Shown here: positions 11,424 to 23,723 of the stretch, piece after piece
Numbering within the stretch: the first letter of the stretch is position 1
Layout: each line of letters opens with the position of its first letter
NCBI GenBank assembly: GCA_010015805.1
Contig: ML978126.1
Span: 62,001-126,000, forward strand
DNA length: 64,000 bases
Reading direction: 5' to 3'
From: Rhizodiscina lignyota
Taxonomy: Eukaryota > Ascomycota > Dothideomycetes > Aulographales > Rhizodiscinaceae
Translations under genes and position numbers: made by a program
The notes under the pieces: generated by a model
Database searches by the model: none
Told to the model about the DNA's origin: nothing
What the model saw: only the letters and a program-made list of their open reading frames with translations

Positions 11424-12655
11424 AGACGAGATCAAGAGAAAGCGATTTCGAATGGCACTATAAGATGCTGACGCCGGTCTCGAAATTAATGTGCTCCACG
11501 AGCTACATCATAAGAGATAGAGCAAAGCCAAGACACAAGCAAGGCCACAATTTTATCACCATCCCGGTCATTCCAGATCGCACATGCGTGACAGATGTCT
11601 CCACAACTACATATCATCACGCATTATCTTTTATCGATGTACGACCAAATCTGCTTGTGCTGAAGCTTTGCTGTACTCCATTCTGAACCTTGTCTCCGCA
11701 AATCCCCCTTTTTCTTCGTCGCTACACTCACCCTAATGCCAATAGTGCTTCTCGCGTGAGTAGTGAAGTCTCTGAGGTGCTGCCAGGATTAGCTATGCAA
11801 TGTTCACCAGCAGCTCGAGAATCTCAATATATGCCGGGGTGCGAAATGCCAGTTCTTCCAAAATTGACAATCGTTCATAGGAAAAAAGTCGCCGATAATG
11901 ATTATAAAACTGTGCCCTTCCTCGGATACTTTCGTAAAACACTCACGGCAAAGAGGAGACAGTGGAAAGGTTGAAGAAATCAAGGCAATTTTCTATGGCT
12001 TTTGGCGCATTTTCCAAATTGGGCCTAGCTCGTTCGTCTTTGCTACGTTTACGTTTTTCTTTCGTTGCGTCACTAAAACACGTAGTAATTCCAGCCAACC
12101 GAAATTCATTGTGTAAACCGCGGATCCGCGGTAACCGGTAGAGGAGAGGGTTTTTTCTAAACTTAGATGATCTCAGGCTCTTGAGTCTTCTTTCTCTTAC
12201 CCCGAAGGACCATCTCGGCTAAGCAGATCACGCGAATTATGTCCCTTTCACAAAAGCATTTCATCAAGTGCTGAGTTGAATTAATTATTTTGAGTGGATA
12301 CTGAATTCAGGATAGTGAGTTATCGTGATAAAAGAGATGCTAGCTCTTTATGATTGTTGATGTCCGCGAACGTGATATGAGAGCCTTAGCGATTGTGCAC
12401 GGAATCGGAGAATAAAGATATCCTTAAACGTACCCAAGGGCCAAGGTAATAATTGGTCTTTCTAGTAGGATCGACGTTAGCGTGGATTCGAATATCAGTA
12501 TTTGAGGAAACGTCGGTCCAAGCCACGTCTGAGGGTGGATCTCACGAATAGCGAGGAAAAGTGGTCAATGCGATGACAAAGCCTGAATTGGGTTTAATTG
12601 TTTTGAACTATGAGTAGTGATTTGTTTAAATGTACAAAGTGCACTGTAACGACGA
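11424..12655. other. AT-rich 3'-3' intergenic stretch
   Basis: About 1.2 kb between convergent genes. No coding potential was recognised. A perfect 16-bp palindrome lies at 12117-12132 (separate entry). The rest is AT-rich with no clear terminal repeats or transposon ends. Confidence 0.5.
12117..12132. repeat. Perfect 16-bp palindrome ACCGCGGATCCGCGGT
   Basis: The sequence equals its own reverse complement. It contains CGG-AT-CCG and two CCGCGG sites in an otherwise AT-rich stretch between two convergent genes. Confidence 0.85.
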
Positions 12656-15188
12656 CTAAACTTTGATTATGCCTTGCGCTAAAGAAACCTCCTGAAATCG
12701 GATAACAATAGAGTGGATATTTACTGGCGGCAAGAGCATTTCTGTCTTTTGCTCGAAACGGGATTCGAAGGTTCGAGAGACGGGCTGATATTCTTCCAGA
12801 GGACCTTCCGAAGCCATGCGTTTGTGTGCAACGGATAGGCTTGCATCAATAAGATCCATTACGAAATCTCCGACCTCGTAGCGTTCGGTGAGGATTTGGA
12901 ATGATTTCGCGCAAAGCAAGAGATCTGAGAGCGATTGTGGATTGCACGTCATCGAATTTTTGACGAAGAGATGGTGGAGTGTGAATGGTACGAGTAAAAA
13001 GATAATTCTGTAATGGGGTATCAGCATGCTATATCAGTAATGTAACGTAAAAGAGCGAGATAATCCCTCCGTTCTGAAGAGCATGACATACGCTGTCACA
13101 GGTAGAAATCCGACCAGTTTATTGGCCTCCAACGAACGGAAGATGTCCATTGTAGAGCAAACACTATCCCATAATGCACTTCTTGAAGGCTCTCGCATCA
13201 TGGCGGCCCATGGACTGAGAACTGCTCGTTCGGAGTTGAGACTCAGACTAGTCTGATGCAAGGTCGAAATCGTAAATCTACGCAGAGCGTTAGACCGTCT
13301 CGTGAAACAAATTACGGTGTAGTGACTGACTCATATGTAAGTTTCAGCAGACTTTGGTGGAGGAGGAAGGCGCTTCGATCTGGTTCGGTGGTATCTTCAG
13401 GCGGTACACTTGAAAGCAGCCCAGCGTGCTTGGCACGAAAGAGAGAGAGGCTGGCATCTGAGTCTTCAATCTCACCTAATGCTGACTTCGCCAATCCGCC
13501 CGAGGCATATTCGGGAACAGTGCTACTTGGATTTCCCCGTTCCAAGAGCAGCCGGCATATAGAAACCATATGACGCGTCAATTCCACTCTGGCAATGAAG
13601 TACTGAGCAAGATCCCTTTTCGTATCCGCCTCGAGGAACCAGGAGAAACTCAAGTCACTCTCTAGCTCAGGGAGAGTGATCGAATCGATCGGAACAGAGA
13701 TTATTTCGGGTTCGCTCGTTGCTTTGAGTCCAAGAACCATGCCAATTGCGCGCATCAACCAGCAGGAATAGACCCTTTTCCAGTGTGTCGAATCAGGAAC
13801 ACTGGGGTCCGATGCTTTGACTTTCAACATTCCATTGGCAGCCTTGAAACGACGGAAGCCTTCTAGAATCCAACGCTCGTTGTCGTAGAACGAATTCAAG
13901 TACGAACGTTGAAAGCTGAGTAGGACACAAATCTGTAATCGGCTGAAATCATCCGTTTCGCAATCTGATTCATACAGAATTTTGGCTCTGGTGAAAAAGG
14001 CATCGCGCATTTTGCGAATAGATTTGAATCCTTCAGCTTGGGCGTCTTCTTGAGTAATATACTTGAACCCAAGTCAGCAAATATTCACCAATGTCTGAAA
14101 TAAACGTACGGTACTTGCGATGAACAGAACAGCATTCAGCAATGCCAGACTGATTGGTTTGATATTCCCTTGCTCATTGGATAGTCCATCTGCATGCAAT
14201 ATAGAGCGGAAGTCGCGCTCAGTTAGAATCGGCCAGCTTGGATGAAAGTATATGAAGTATAATCGGACAAGTTTATTTACTATTTGTAGTCGCGGGATAG
14301 AAGTCGCCCTGGATGAGGCGATCTTGGTGCGTTGTTCGCTTGTGAGATCTTGTGGCGACCAGGCCTTAATCCAAGGATACAGTGACGAAAATGCTTGAGA
14401 TCCGGCTATACTCGAGTTAGATTCTGTTCGAAAGCTCGCCGAACTACAAGGGCTCCATTGGCCCGTAGAAGCTGTATCCTGTAATTCTGCTTGCTGACTC
14501 TGGTCCCCGTTGAATTGAATATAGTTGGTCAACCAATCCCCGTCTCCGGGAGTTGGAGAGTAATGAATGCCTCGAAGAGATATGTCAATGTGCTCAAAAA
14601 GATCCGGATAACGTCCTTCTAGTCCGGCTACGCGGTCCTGCCTTACATTTCCTCCAGCTAGCCGGGCACTCTGCAATTCTCTTTGCTCGATACCTTCAGA
14701 ACTGTCTAGATTCAACCCAAAGAACATCTCAGCATTATCAAATACGGCAGTCGGATCACTGGTCGGTAATCCTTCTTGAGGGCCTACTCCGCTGGTGTTT
14801 TTCGAATGGGGTTGAACCGACTGTACCGTTGTTTGACCATTCGGATGCGCCTTAGTAGATGAGATGTGTGAGGCTGCTTTGCTTCGACGCTGGCGACTGA
14901 CCATTGTCAGCGTGCAGGCCTTGCTCTCAAAGCATGTGTAGGGTCACTGTTCATGATCTCGACGTACTGGTTGGTTGGCACGATACATTGGACACTGTCA
15001 AACTCGCAATTGGTACACAAGCGCGGATAGCGAAGTAACACGTCGCATCTCACTTTACGAGACCTGCATGCAGCACATGCCTTCGCCGCTCTTCGATGCT
15101 GCAGTCGGCGCTCTGGCAGCTGTGGAATACCATCAGACAGGATTTGGGCTGTTCCTGGAGGCGTGTCGGGCTGTCGCAGTTGGGCCAT
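12656..15188 (-). CDS. Zn2Cys6 transcription factor, CTF1/FarB-like, 758 aa
   Basis: Nuclear regulator. Exons 15188-14968, 14896-14110, 14061-13331, 13277-13092 and 13007-12656. The binuclear cluster is complete: C38, C41, C48, C58, C61, C68 (ACAACRSRKVRCD...CTNCEFDSVQC). It most resembles cutinase transcription factor 1/fatty-acid regulators and related acyl or amide regulators (family-level resemblance only). A fungal-specific TF middle-homology region follows (LVRLYFIYFHPSWPILTERDF; GFKSIRKMRDAFFTRAKILY; SRLQICVLLSF). Exon 5 supplies an IPF-like segment (IIFLLVPFTLHHLFVK). The exon 3 donor (GTCAGT) is the least certain boundary. It is divergent from the DUF2855 gene and central to accessory block A, so it is a candidate pathway-specific activator. 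Confidence 0.87.
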
Positions 15189-16198
15189 TGTTTAGGGAGA
15201 CTGATGGTAGAACAATATCGAGCTGGTGGAGTAGAGTACTCTATCCGAGCTCGGCGTATCGTAAGATCTCCAGATCATTGCAATTAAACATTTTGACGGG
15301 AAGAAGTATTCTTTTAGAAGAAACAGTTGAACGCTTGTTGCGAGTCAACACCGTTGTGTCCGACGATATGTCAGCGATCCGTTGCGGGGAAATAAGGAGG
15401 TTTTGCTGTGTCGCGTGTATCCTTGCGTCCTTTAGTGTAACTACAAACTACTCCTGGTAAACTTCAAAGCCTACAATGGCGTTCATCAGAGTTTTCTACG
15501 CGCTTTTGCTGCTTTCGATCCGCCTGCCCACATCAGTGCTTCCAAAAATCCGTCCATGAGGTCTTCTCTCCTCCGTAAGCGGTCATAGCTTGGCTTTTTC
15601 CAGGTTCAGCTTATCATGCTGAGAAACGGACGAACAGCAACGCTCTTAAACTCGTCGATGCGGCACTTTAAAAGAAACGATACAGCAGGCTCAGCTGTCA
15701 TGGATACTCAGCCTTTCAACTGGGAACTTAAGGCGACAAATGCAAGGGGCTACCATCGTGTCTCCGATGAAATCATGGAAATGGACGGTTTTCCGGATCC
15801 TGCGGAGTCAGCCGCTGAAGTCGCCTAGGGCAACAGATCTCAAAAGAGCTTGCAACTCGGCAGGATACTCATGAATAGGACGGAGCTGACGGATATCCAC
15901 AGGTATGGCCGTATTTGTAGTTAGTCCTTTTTAGGATTATCACTCTGCTGCCTGGTACCAACTGCTTATCGTTAAGGGACGGGATATTATATGATGACTC
16001 GCAAAATGCTTACCTTGTCTGCATGGGTAAATCATTCGACACGAGAGAAGCTGGTAACGTGAGACAGCTCCAGCTGGTACATATGTCGTTTTCGTTTGCT
16101 TCGAAGCTCTCCTCCTCTTCAGAAGTTCGGGCTGCCACTCACAACTGCTTTGCTTCCTTCAACTCTTTCGTGGATTAGTCGATCATCTTCTTATCAAT
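15189..16198. promoter_or_regulatory. Shared divergent promoter of the CTF1-like regulator and DUF2855 gene
   Basis: 1,010 bp between divergent starts. It contains CGG-TTTT-CCG at 15786-15795, an inverted CGG pair of the kind Zn2Cys6 dimers recognise, about 400 bp before the DUF2855 start. Frames at 14975-15460 and 15616-15828 are open but resemble nothing known. Confidence 0.5.
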
Positions 16199-17506
16199 AT
16201 GGCATCGCAAACCGCCCAGGGCCCGTATAGTGTCCATATCCTCGAGAAGAAGGATTATACGAAGCAGCATATTGTGGAATTCAATGAGCCTCTTCCACCT
16301 CTGGCACCCTCTTCCGTCCGCGTTCAAACTTCGCTCATTTCTCTAACGACAAACAACATCACCTACGCGCGATTGGGCCATGTTCCAATGTTTAACTGGT
16401 GGGACGCCAGTCCACTGCCGTTCAAAGAAGGAGAGTACTCGAATTCCGAAAAGTATGGCCGCGTGAATGCCTGGGGCATTGGTACGGTGATAGAGAGCAC
16501 CGCCGAATTTGTTCCTGTTGGAACAAAGTTGTTCGGTTATCATCCGATTGGCACTCTTCCCGCGGACAAGGTTGTCAAAATCTCCGAGCTGCCTGGTATG
16601 ATTGACGACATATCAGAGCACAGGAAATCCCTCTTTCCCGGATACAATCAGTATTACATTCTTGGAGAGCGCGACGCAAATAGCGACAAAGCCCAGGCTT
16701 ATTTTTCTCTCTTCTGTGTGTTCTTTGAGACTTCATATCATATCAATAGGCTCTCCTTCTCTTGGGAGCCTTCTGTCGGCGCCGTGAATCCACTCGGACT
16801 GGAGGTACCGCCACCTCTGGACACCTGGACGAAGGAGCGCGCCGATCTGAAGAGAGCCGTTGTTGTCATTCTGTCCGCTTCTGGCAAGACAGCACTATCA
16901 CTCGCGTATGCACTACGATTCCTTCGTCCGGAGAGTGAACGACCAAGAGCCGTATTCGCCGTGGGATCCGAGGCATCGCGTAGCTTCACCGAAAGCACTA
17001 AGCTGTATGATGGTGTTTTGAATTACGACTTGGCCAAGTCTGATTCTTCACAAGTTGCGGAAAAACTTGGGCTTTCTGCACAGGATAAGATTGTACTTGT
17101 CGACTTCGGTGGACGTGGGGACTCATTCGAACTTTGGCGAGAGTCATTACGATCCATTAGCAACAACGTCCCGGCTATTAGAATGGCTGAATCGGTCCCT
17201 GAACACGTCCAAGACATCGACGAAGTGAATGCTTCATTCGGCAGTATGCTTGACGCTGCCAAAGACACGTACGTTGGAAACGCTTTTGGCATGCGAAACG
17301 CTGGCATGGCACTTCTCGGTACAAAGACGTATATGACAGACTTTCGCAATGCATTCGAAGGCTTTATGGAAAGTCACTGCGTCCAGTGCGTGAAGCCCAT
17401 GTGGGGAGAGGGGACGTCTGGAGCAACTGGCGTTGAAGGTGGATGGACAAAGCTCACTTCCGGACACGTCGACCCCGCCTCCGGGCTTGTTTTTCGACTT
17501 ACCTGA
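16199..17506 (+). CDS. DUF2855 family protein, 435 aa, single exon
   Basis: Uncharacterised fungal/bacterial family DUF2855; no reaction is established. Recognisable features are an N-terminal barrel-like region with SLISLTTNNITYARLGHVPMFNWW (the family's 'NN-x-TYA-x-LG' signature), GRVNAWGIGTVIEST and FGYHPIG. A nucleotide-binding-like region follows, VVVILSASGKTALSLAYAL (around residue 220-240), then FVEG-like paired elements (KLYDGVLNYD; IVLVDFGGRGDS). The layout recalls a medium-chain dehydrogenase/enoyl reductase shape with a Rossmann-like half, so an oxidoreductase role is possible (inference). About 50-60 residues longer than many homologues, with an unusual aromatic stretch (YFSLFCVFFETSYHINRLSF). 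Divergent from the CTF1-like regulator. Confidence 0.85.
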   Translation: MASQTAQGPYSVHILEKKDYTKQHIVEFNEPLPPLAPSSVRVQTSLISLTTNNITYARLGHVPMFNWWDASPLPFKEGEYSNSEKYGRVNAWGIGTVIESTAEFVPVGTKLFGYHPIGTLPADKVVKISELPGMIDDISEHRKSLFPGYNQYYILGERDANSDKAQAYFSLFCVFFETSYHINRLSFSWEPSVGAVNPLGLEVPPPLDTWTKERADLKRAVVVILSASGKTALSLAYALRFLRPESERPRAVFAVGSEASRSFTESTKLYDGVLNYDLAKSDSSQVAEKLGLSAQDKIVLVDFGGRGDSFELWRESLRSISNNVPAIRMAESVPEHVQDIDEVNASFGSMLDAAKDTYVGNAFGMRNAGMALLGTKTYMTDFRNAFEGFMESHCVQCVKPMWGEGTSGATGVEGGWTKLTSGHVDPASGLVFRLT

Positions 17507-18038
17507 AGACATTCTTACTTTTAAGTTCTCAGAAGGATCAATTCTCGTCTTGTGGCTTCTGCACAGTTGTCATACATAAACCCACAGTATCACAGAATTC
17601 CATATTCCGCGCTTTATCATGGTTGCCTATTTCAGTTACAAATTGATTTTTGGCTGATTATATAAGTGAATATGCTTCGGTTGCTTAACCAAATCAATTA
17701 AATACTTAGTTGGTTTGAAAGAGCAGGTAATGAAGAGCTCACGCTCGGAGTGTTGACTCCCTTTGTATTTCCGCGTCTCCATGTCGGGCTTATGTCTGGC
17801 AGATCATATCGATCCTTCGCACCCAAGCATTATCTCGAAACGACAAACGCACGACAAACGTCTGAAGCAGAGTCCTGACCAGCACATTTCGATGCTCCGG
17901 TATATATACTAGTGTACCTGGTCGCGGAGACTTTTCTCATTGTCAGCAGCACGGTAACCAGTTCTTTTGATAAGATCGATTCCGCTCATAGCGTTTGCTC
18001 CTTCACTATCCATTAGGTTATCCTTTCATCAATTCAGA
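17507..18038. other. Intergenic, promoter of the GMC gene
   Basis: 532 bp between tandem genes. The first half is AT-rich. No operator-like repeat stands out and no gene is supported. Confidence 0.5.
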
Positions 18039-20328
<2,290 letters not shown>

Positions 20329-20404
20329 AAGTTTCTCATACGGATGGCGACCAATCGACAGAAGAGCTTCCGAGGAATCTTCATTCAACGTAACCTACGA
20401 GCGT

Positions 20405-21039
20405 TCAGATGCCGTACAATGTATTCAACTCCTTCAAGAGCTGTGCGAAGTCACTTTGTCCTGCTTGTGCTCGTCGCTCAAATTCTGCCTTGCTGGCCTT
20501 CAACCAAGCGAAATCATCACCGCCCTAATCAAATTCTTCAGAACTATCTTCTATGTTCTCGCATATGAATCATGCTTACCTTTGGAAGTTCTAGACCGTT
20601 CTCAATTCCCGCCGTGAATCCGGGTACGGCAAGTAAAATTGTGAGCTCTTTGTCTCCGGCAGTGCTGGATGTCACGTTGAGGACCTTGTTCCAGGCATCG
20701 GATATGTCTTGAAGAAGCCCCAATAACTCCTCACGACTATGAGCCTCCGGCCGGACCTCAGCGGTTATCCGATTCGGTGATGTCTGCTCGGCGCGTGAGA
20801 TGGTGTGCCGCCTTCACCGAAGCAGAAGATGCTAAACAGAAAGGTGTGAGCTTAACACTACGTACCCTTCTTTTCCCTCCAGCATACGCAGCCTGACTCG
20901 ACACGTCGTGGAAGTATATCGATACAAATAGTGAGGGCACACCAAAGCTTGTCGAATGAATCTGAGTGATAGCCAGGGCCAATTGACCGGTCTCTTCAGC
21001 AGTAAGGCTGCAAGAGTGGAATACATCATACGTAGGCAT
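20405..21039 (-). CDS. Tautomerase, cis-CaaD/Tautomerase_3-like, 165 aa
   Basis: Tautomerase-superfamily enzyme using the N-terminal proline (MPTYDVF; Pro1 after Met removal) as general base. The family includes cis-3-chloroacrylic acid dehalogenase and uncharacterised fungal 4-oxalocrotonate-tautomerase-like proteins. Exons 21039-20866, 20783-20580 and 20524-20405. Exon 1 gives LALAITQIHSTSFGVPSLFV and SIYFHDVSSQAAYAGGKRR. Exon 2 gives PNRITAEVR (the family's N-R-I-x-A-x-VR strand) and LLGLLQDISDAWNKVL. Exon 3 gives GDDFAWLKASKAEFERR, ending NTLYGI. The 82-nt first intron uses the CAG at 20784; nearer acceptors would bring in a stop or the wrong phase. It is the terminal enzyme gene of block A and convergent with the GMC gene. 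Confidence 0.82.
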
Positions 21040-21695
21040 CTTGATACAATTCCGAGCAACACGGATATGTCTGACGGAGAAAGATATGCATGTCAAGTAA
21101 GGAATTGATGGTAACGAGCTTAAATAGATCTCCGAAATAATATCGGCCGAGAAATGCAGGAATCGGACCCCTATTATAAAGTGTACTCCCAGAGAATTAG
21201 CAATTATCATAACCTGAATCTGTTCTTGGTTGCCGCGATAATGTGTACACCTGAGTTTGTCATCAAAAATACTGCCCGATCCATAAATTCCCGTGACCTT
21301 GCGAGGTACTAACATTTTTATTCCACAAATGAGATCGTCCTGCGTGTTTCGCTGGAAAGAGGCTTGCGAAGTGTGCAGAGATAACGCTTAAAAGACAGAA
21401 TAAGGGTCAAAGCGACGCAGCACGAATTAAGAGTCCATTCTGAGGGGAATGAAGTCTCATAGGGCCGGACGTAATTGTTGGTGTTCGAAAGGACTTGGAA
21501 CCATTACATCTACTTGAACGAGTGTACACCAATCCCAGACTTGTTCTTTGGGATTCGCAAAGTTGAATATGCAGTAAGAGATAGCGCATCAATGCTTCTG
21601 AATTCGCCACTATCTCCGGAAGCGCTTGAATAAACGTGAGATTGACAAGATGATGAACCGAGCGTTAAGCTACCTCCTGTACGTTTGTCTTCCGC
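21040..21695. other. Intergenic, promoter side of the tautomerase
   Basis: 656 bp between the tautomerase start and the hydrophobin-like stop. The tautomerase frame stays open upstream for ~90 codons, but that part has no family resemblance and precedes the catalytic proline start. No other gene is seen. Confidence 0.5.
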
Positions 21696-22328
21696 TTAAC
21701 CACGAAGTGGAAGGCCGCCAGTCAAGCCACCGATGATGCCGCCGAGGCCACCTCCGCCGCCGGCGCTGTTGAGGATACTGGTGAGAAGGCCATCGAGACC
21801 GGTAGTAAGGTTCAGATCGCTCAAAAGGTCGCCGATATCAATGTTGATTGGATCGCAAGTGAGGACATTTATACCCTAAGCCACCCACGTGTCAGTTTTC
21901 CATGCATTTCCAAAGATGTTTTAACTTACCGAGCCAGAACTACAGCAGTATACGGAATCACCTTCCTGGCAGTCCTCCCCCGAGCCCACAGCAATCTTGT
22001 GGGCGCTGTCATTATCACAAGCCTGACCCGCTTCACAGCAATAATAGTTTTGGTTGCTGCAAACAGGAGCATTGCCGCCTGTTATAATATCAGACAAGTC
22101 GACATTCTTCCTATTGTTGATCGACAGTTACGAACCAGAGCCTCCGCTGGAGCCGCTGCCAGAGCCACTACCAGAGCCACCGCCCGAGCCAGAGCCTCCA
22201 CTAGAGCCAGAGCCACCTCCACCAGAGCCATGATCTCCTCCACCACTGCCACCACTTCCTCCGGGAGTTGCAGCTGCTGAAACGGCAGCTGCTAGGGCAA
22301 AGAGAAAGAGAATGGAAGGAACCTTCAT
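21696..22328 (-). CDS. Hydrophobin-like secreted protein with Gly/Ser-rich linker, 173 aa
   Basis: Likely secreted surface-active wall protein. Exons 22328-22136, 22078-21930 and 21875-21696 (introns 57 and 54 nt). A signal peptide (MKVPSILFLFALAAAVSAAA) is followed by ~45 residues of almost pure Gly/Ser. Eight cysteines then follow in hydrophobin order C-CC-C-C-CC-C: PVC, YYCCEA, QAC, EDC, VYCCSS, LTC. The tail around C8 (GINVLTCDPINI) matches the hydrophobin 'INVGCTPINI' pattern. The C3-C4 spacing is only five residues, far shorter than the 11 of class II or 17 and more of class I, so it is not canonical. The C-terminus is an extra ~50 residues (IDIGDLLSDLN...GGGGGLGGIIGG). It could be a divergent hydrophobin or another eight-cysteine secreted family. 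Confidence 0.78.
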
Positions 22329-23723
22329 GATTCTTGATGAAACGACAGAAGCTTGAGATATGAGCGGAGAAGCTTATGTTGGAAGTGTGAGAGCGAGAGT
22401 ACTGAAAGGACAAGAATGAAAGAGAATCTTCGCTCTTGATATACACAAGTCGGCGTCCTACCACATCCAGATCACGGGTAAGTGAAGTTCGAAGAAGGCG
22501 ATGCAGCTTTTGGCATTCGCATCCTGGCGATGGAGCTAAACCTCCATGCGTTGGGATTGTAAGTGGTACCAATATTGATAGATTTTCAACACGAGGGACT
22601 TGGACAGTGGGCACTTTCTTCGCAAGCCTCTCAAGGTGACAAGCTCTGCAGGTAGCAGCTGACCTTTGGAATGGGGTGATGTTCAAGAGGCTTCCGTTGT
22701 TCCTTCCAAGATGCGTTCCGTGGCGCGGAAAACAATGGCGGCCGGATCGTCGAGGTAAGGCACCATTGTCCGTCTCAGAAGAATTCGTACCCTGTTCCAA
22801 AGTGTGAGTGCGATATCGCCAAGAGGGTTTTGTCCTGGCAATCATACCATTGGACGCCAAAGACACAGAAGTCTCAGAATACGATCGCGGTGAAGCAGAA
22901 TTCGGTGGAGGCAGCAAGCTTTCGCTAATCTACAGCGAAGACCTGTGTAATTCATTAAGCGCATTGTGTTCATCTGACGGTCGTTCCAGAGTCCAGACAA
23001 TGTGATGGCTTGGACATATTGTGACCATGGTGACTAAATCGTTAACGTCAAACGTATATGATATAGCTTAGATCGGAAGGTGAACAATAATACACTACTT
23101 AGAAGGTCGTTACCTCGCCCATTCGTTACTAAGTTCCAGATCAGTTCAGGGTGTGGCTTCATGCTAAGCCGGCTTGCACGACATTTGCGCTACACAACAT
23201 CTCCGCAAAGTGCCGCATCTCAGATCTCCACGTGTATCCGTCGATCGATGGGACGTAGATGTGAGATCGGCAGGAGACTTATTACAAGGTACCTCTGGAG
23301 ATATAACTTATAAGTCAAAGTCTTGGTCAAACATGGCGTAGATGGTGGGATAGTGGCGTCGAATATGAATGGTGAGACGGTTCAAGTCAGTATGACTGAT
23401 TTGCTAATCTGCACTAGCAAGTTTAGTAGTATCTCAGAAGATGACAGTAATGACATAAGAGATGCGCTATGTGAGAGTTACAACATGACCTACAGACACA
23501 GATCATGAGTGGGCCATGCCATATCAGGAAATTTTAGCCATCCACAAAGCCAGTGGTATAGAGCGCCAGCAATGCAAAGCTCCCCATCCTTGAGTCCCGT
23601 ACAGTAGTAGTTCATGTGTCTATGAATTCGTCAAGCACTCATGCAATGAGCAAGCCATTTCTCCCATTGGGACCATTCTGCAGTGGCGCACCATTCTGTG
23701 CGCTGATGTTCGCTAGGACCTCA
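22329..23723. other. Intergenic, no supported gene
   Basis: About 1.4 kb between the hydrophobin-like gene and the ECM11-domain gene. A minus-strand open frame covering 22201-22917 overlaps the hydrophobin exon 1 in another frame and shows no family resemblance. Confidence 0.5.

Noticed and set aside
15616-15828. 70-codon plus frame before DUF2855
   Set aside because: No family resemblance, and it contains the candidate CGG-N4-CCG site.
20758-21315. Long minus frame extending the tautomerase upstream and through its first intron
   Set aside because: The conserved protein must start at MPTY for Pro1 catalysis, and the downstream part reads through a recognisable intron.
21999-22280. Plus-strand frame rich in Arg/Ala/Thr repeats
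   Set aside because: It is the antisense reading of the Gly/Ser tract of the hydrophobin-like exon 1, with no independent support.
22201-22917. 239-codon minus-strand frame
   Set aside because: It overlaps hydrophobin exon 1 in another frame, has no family resemblance and has mixed composition.
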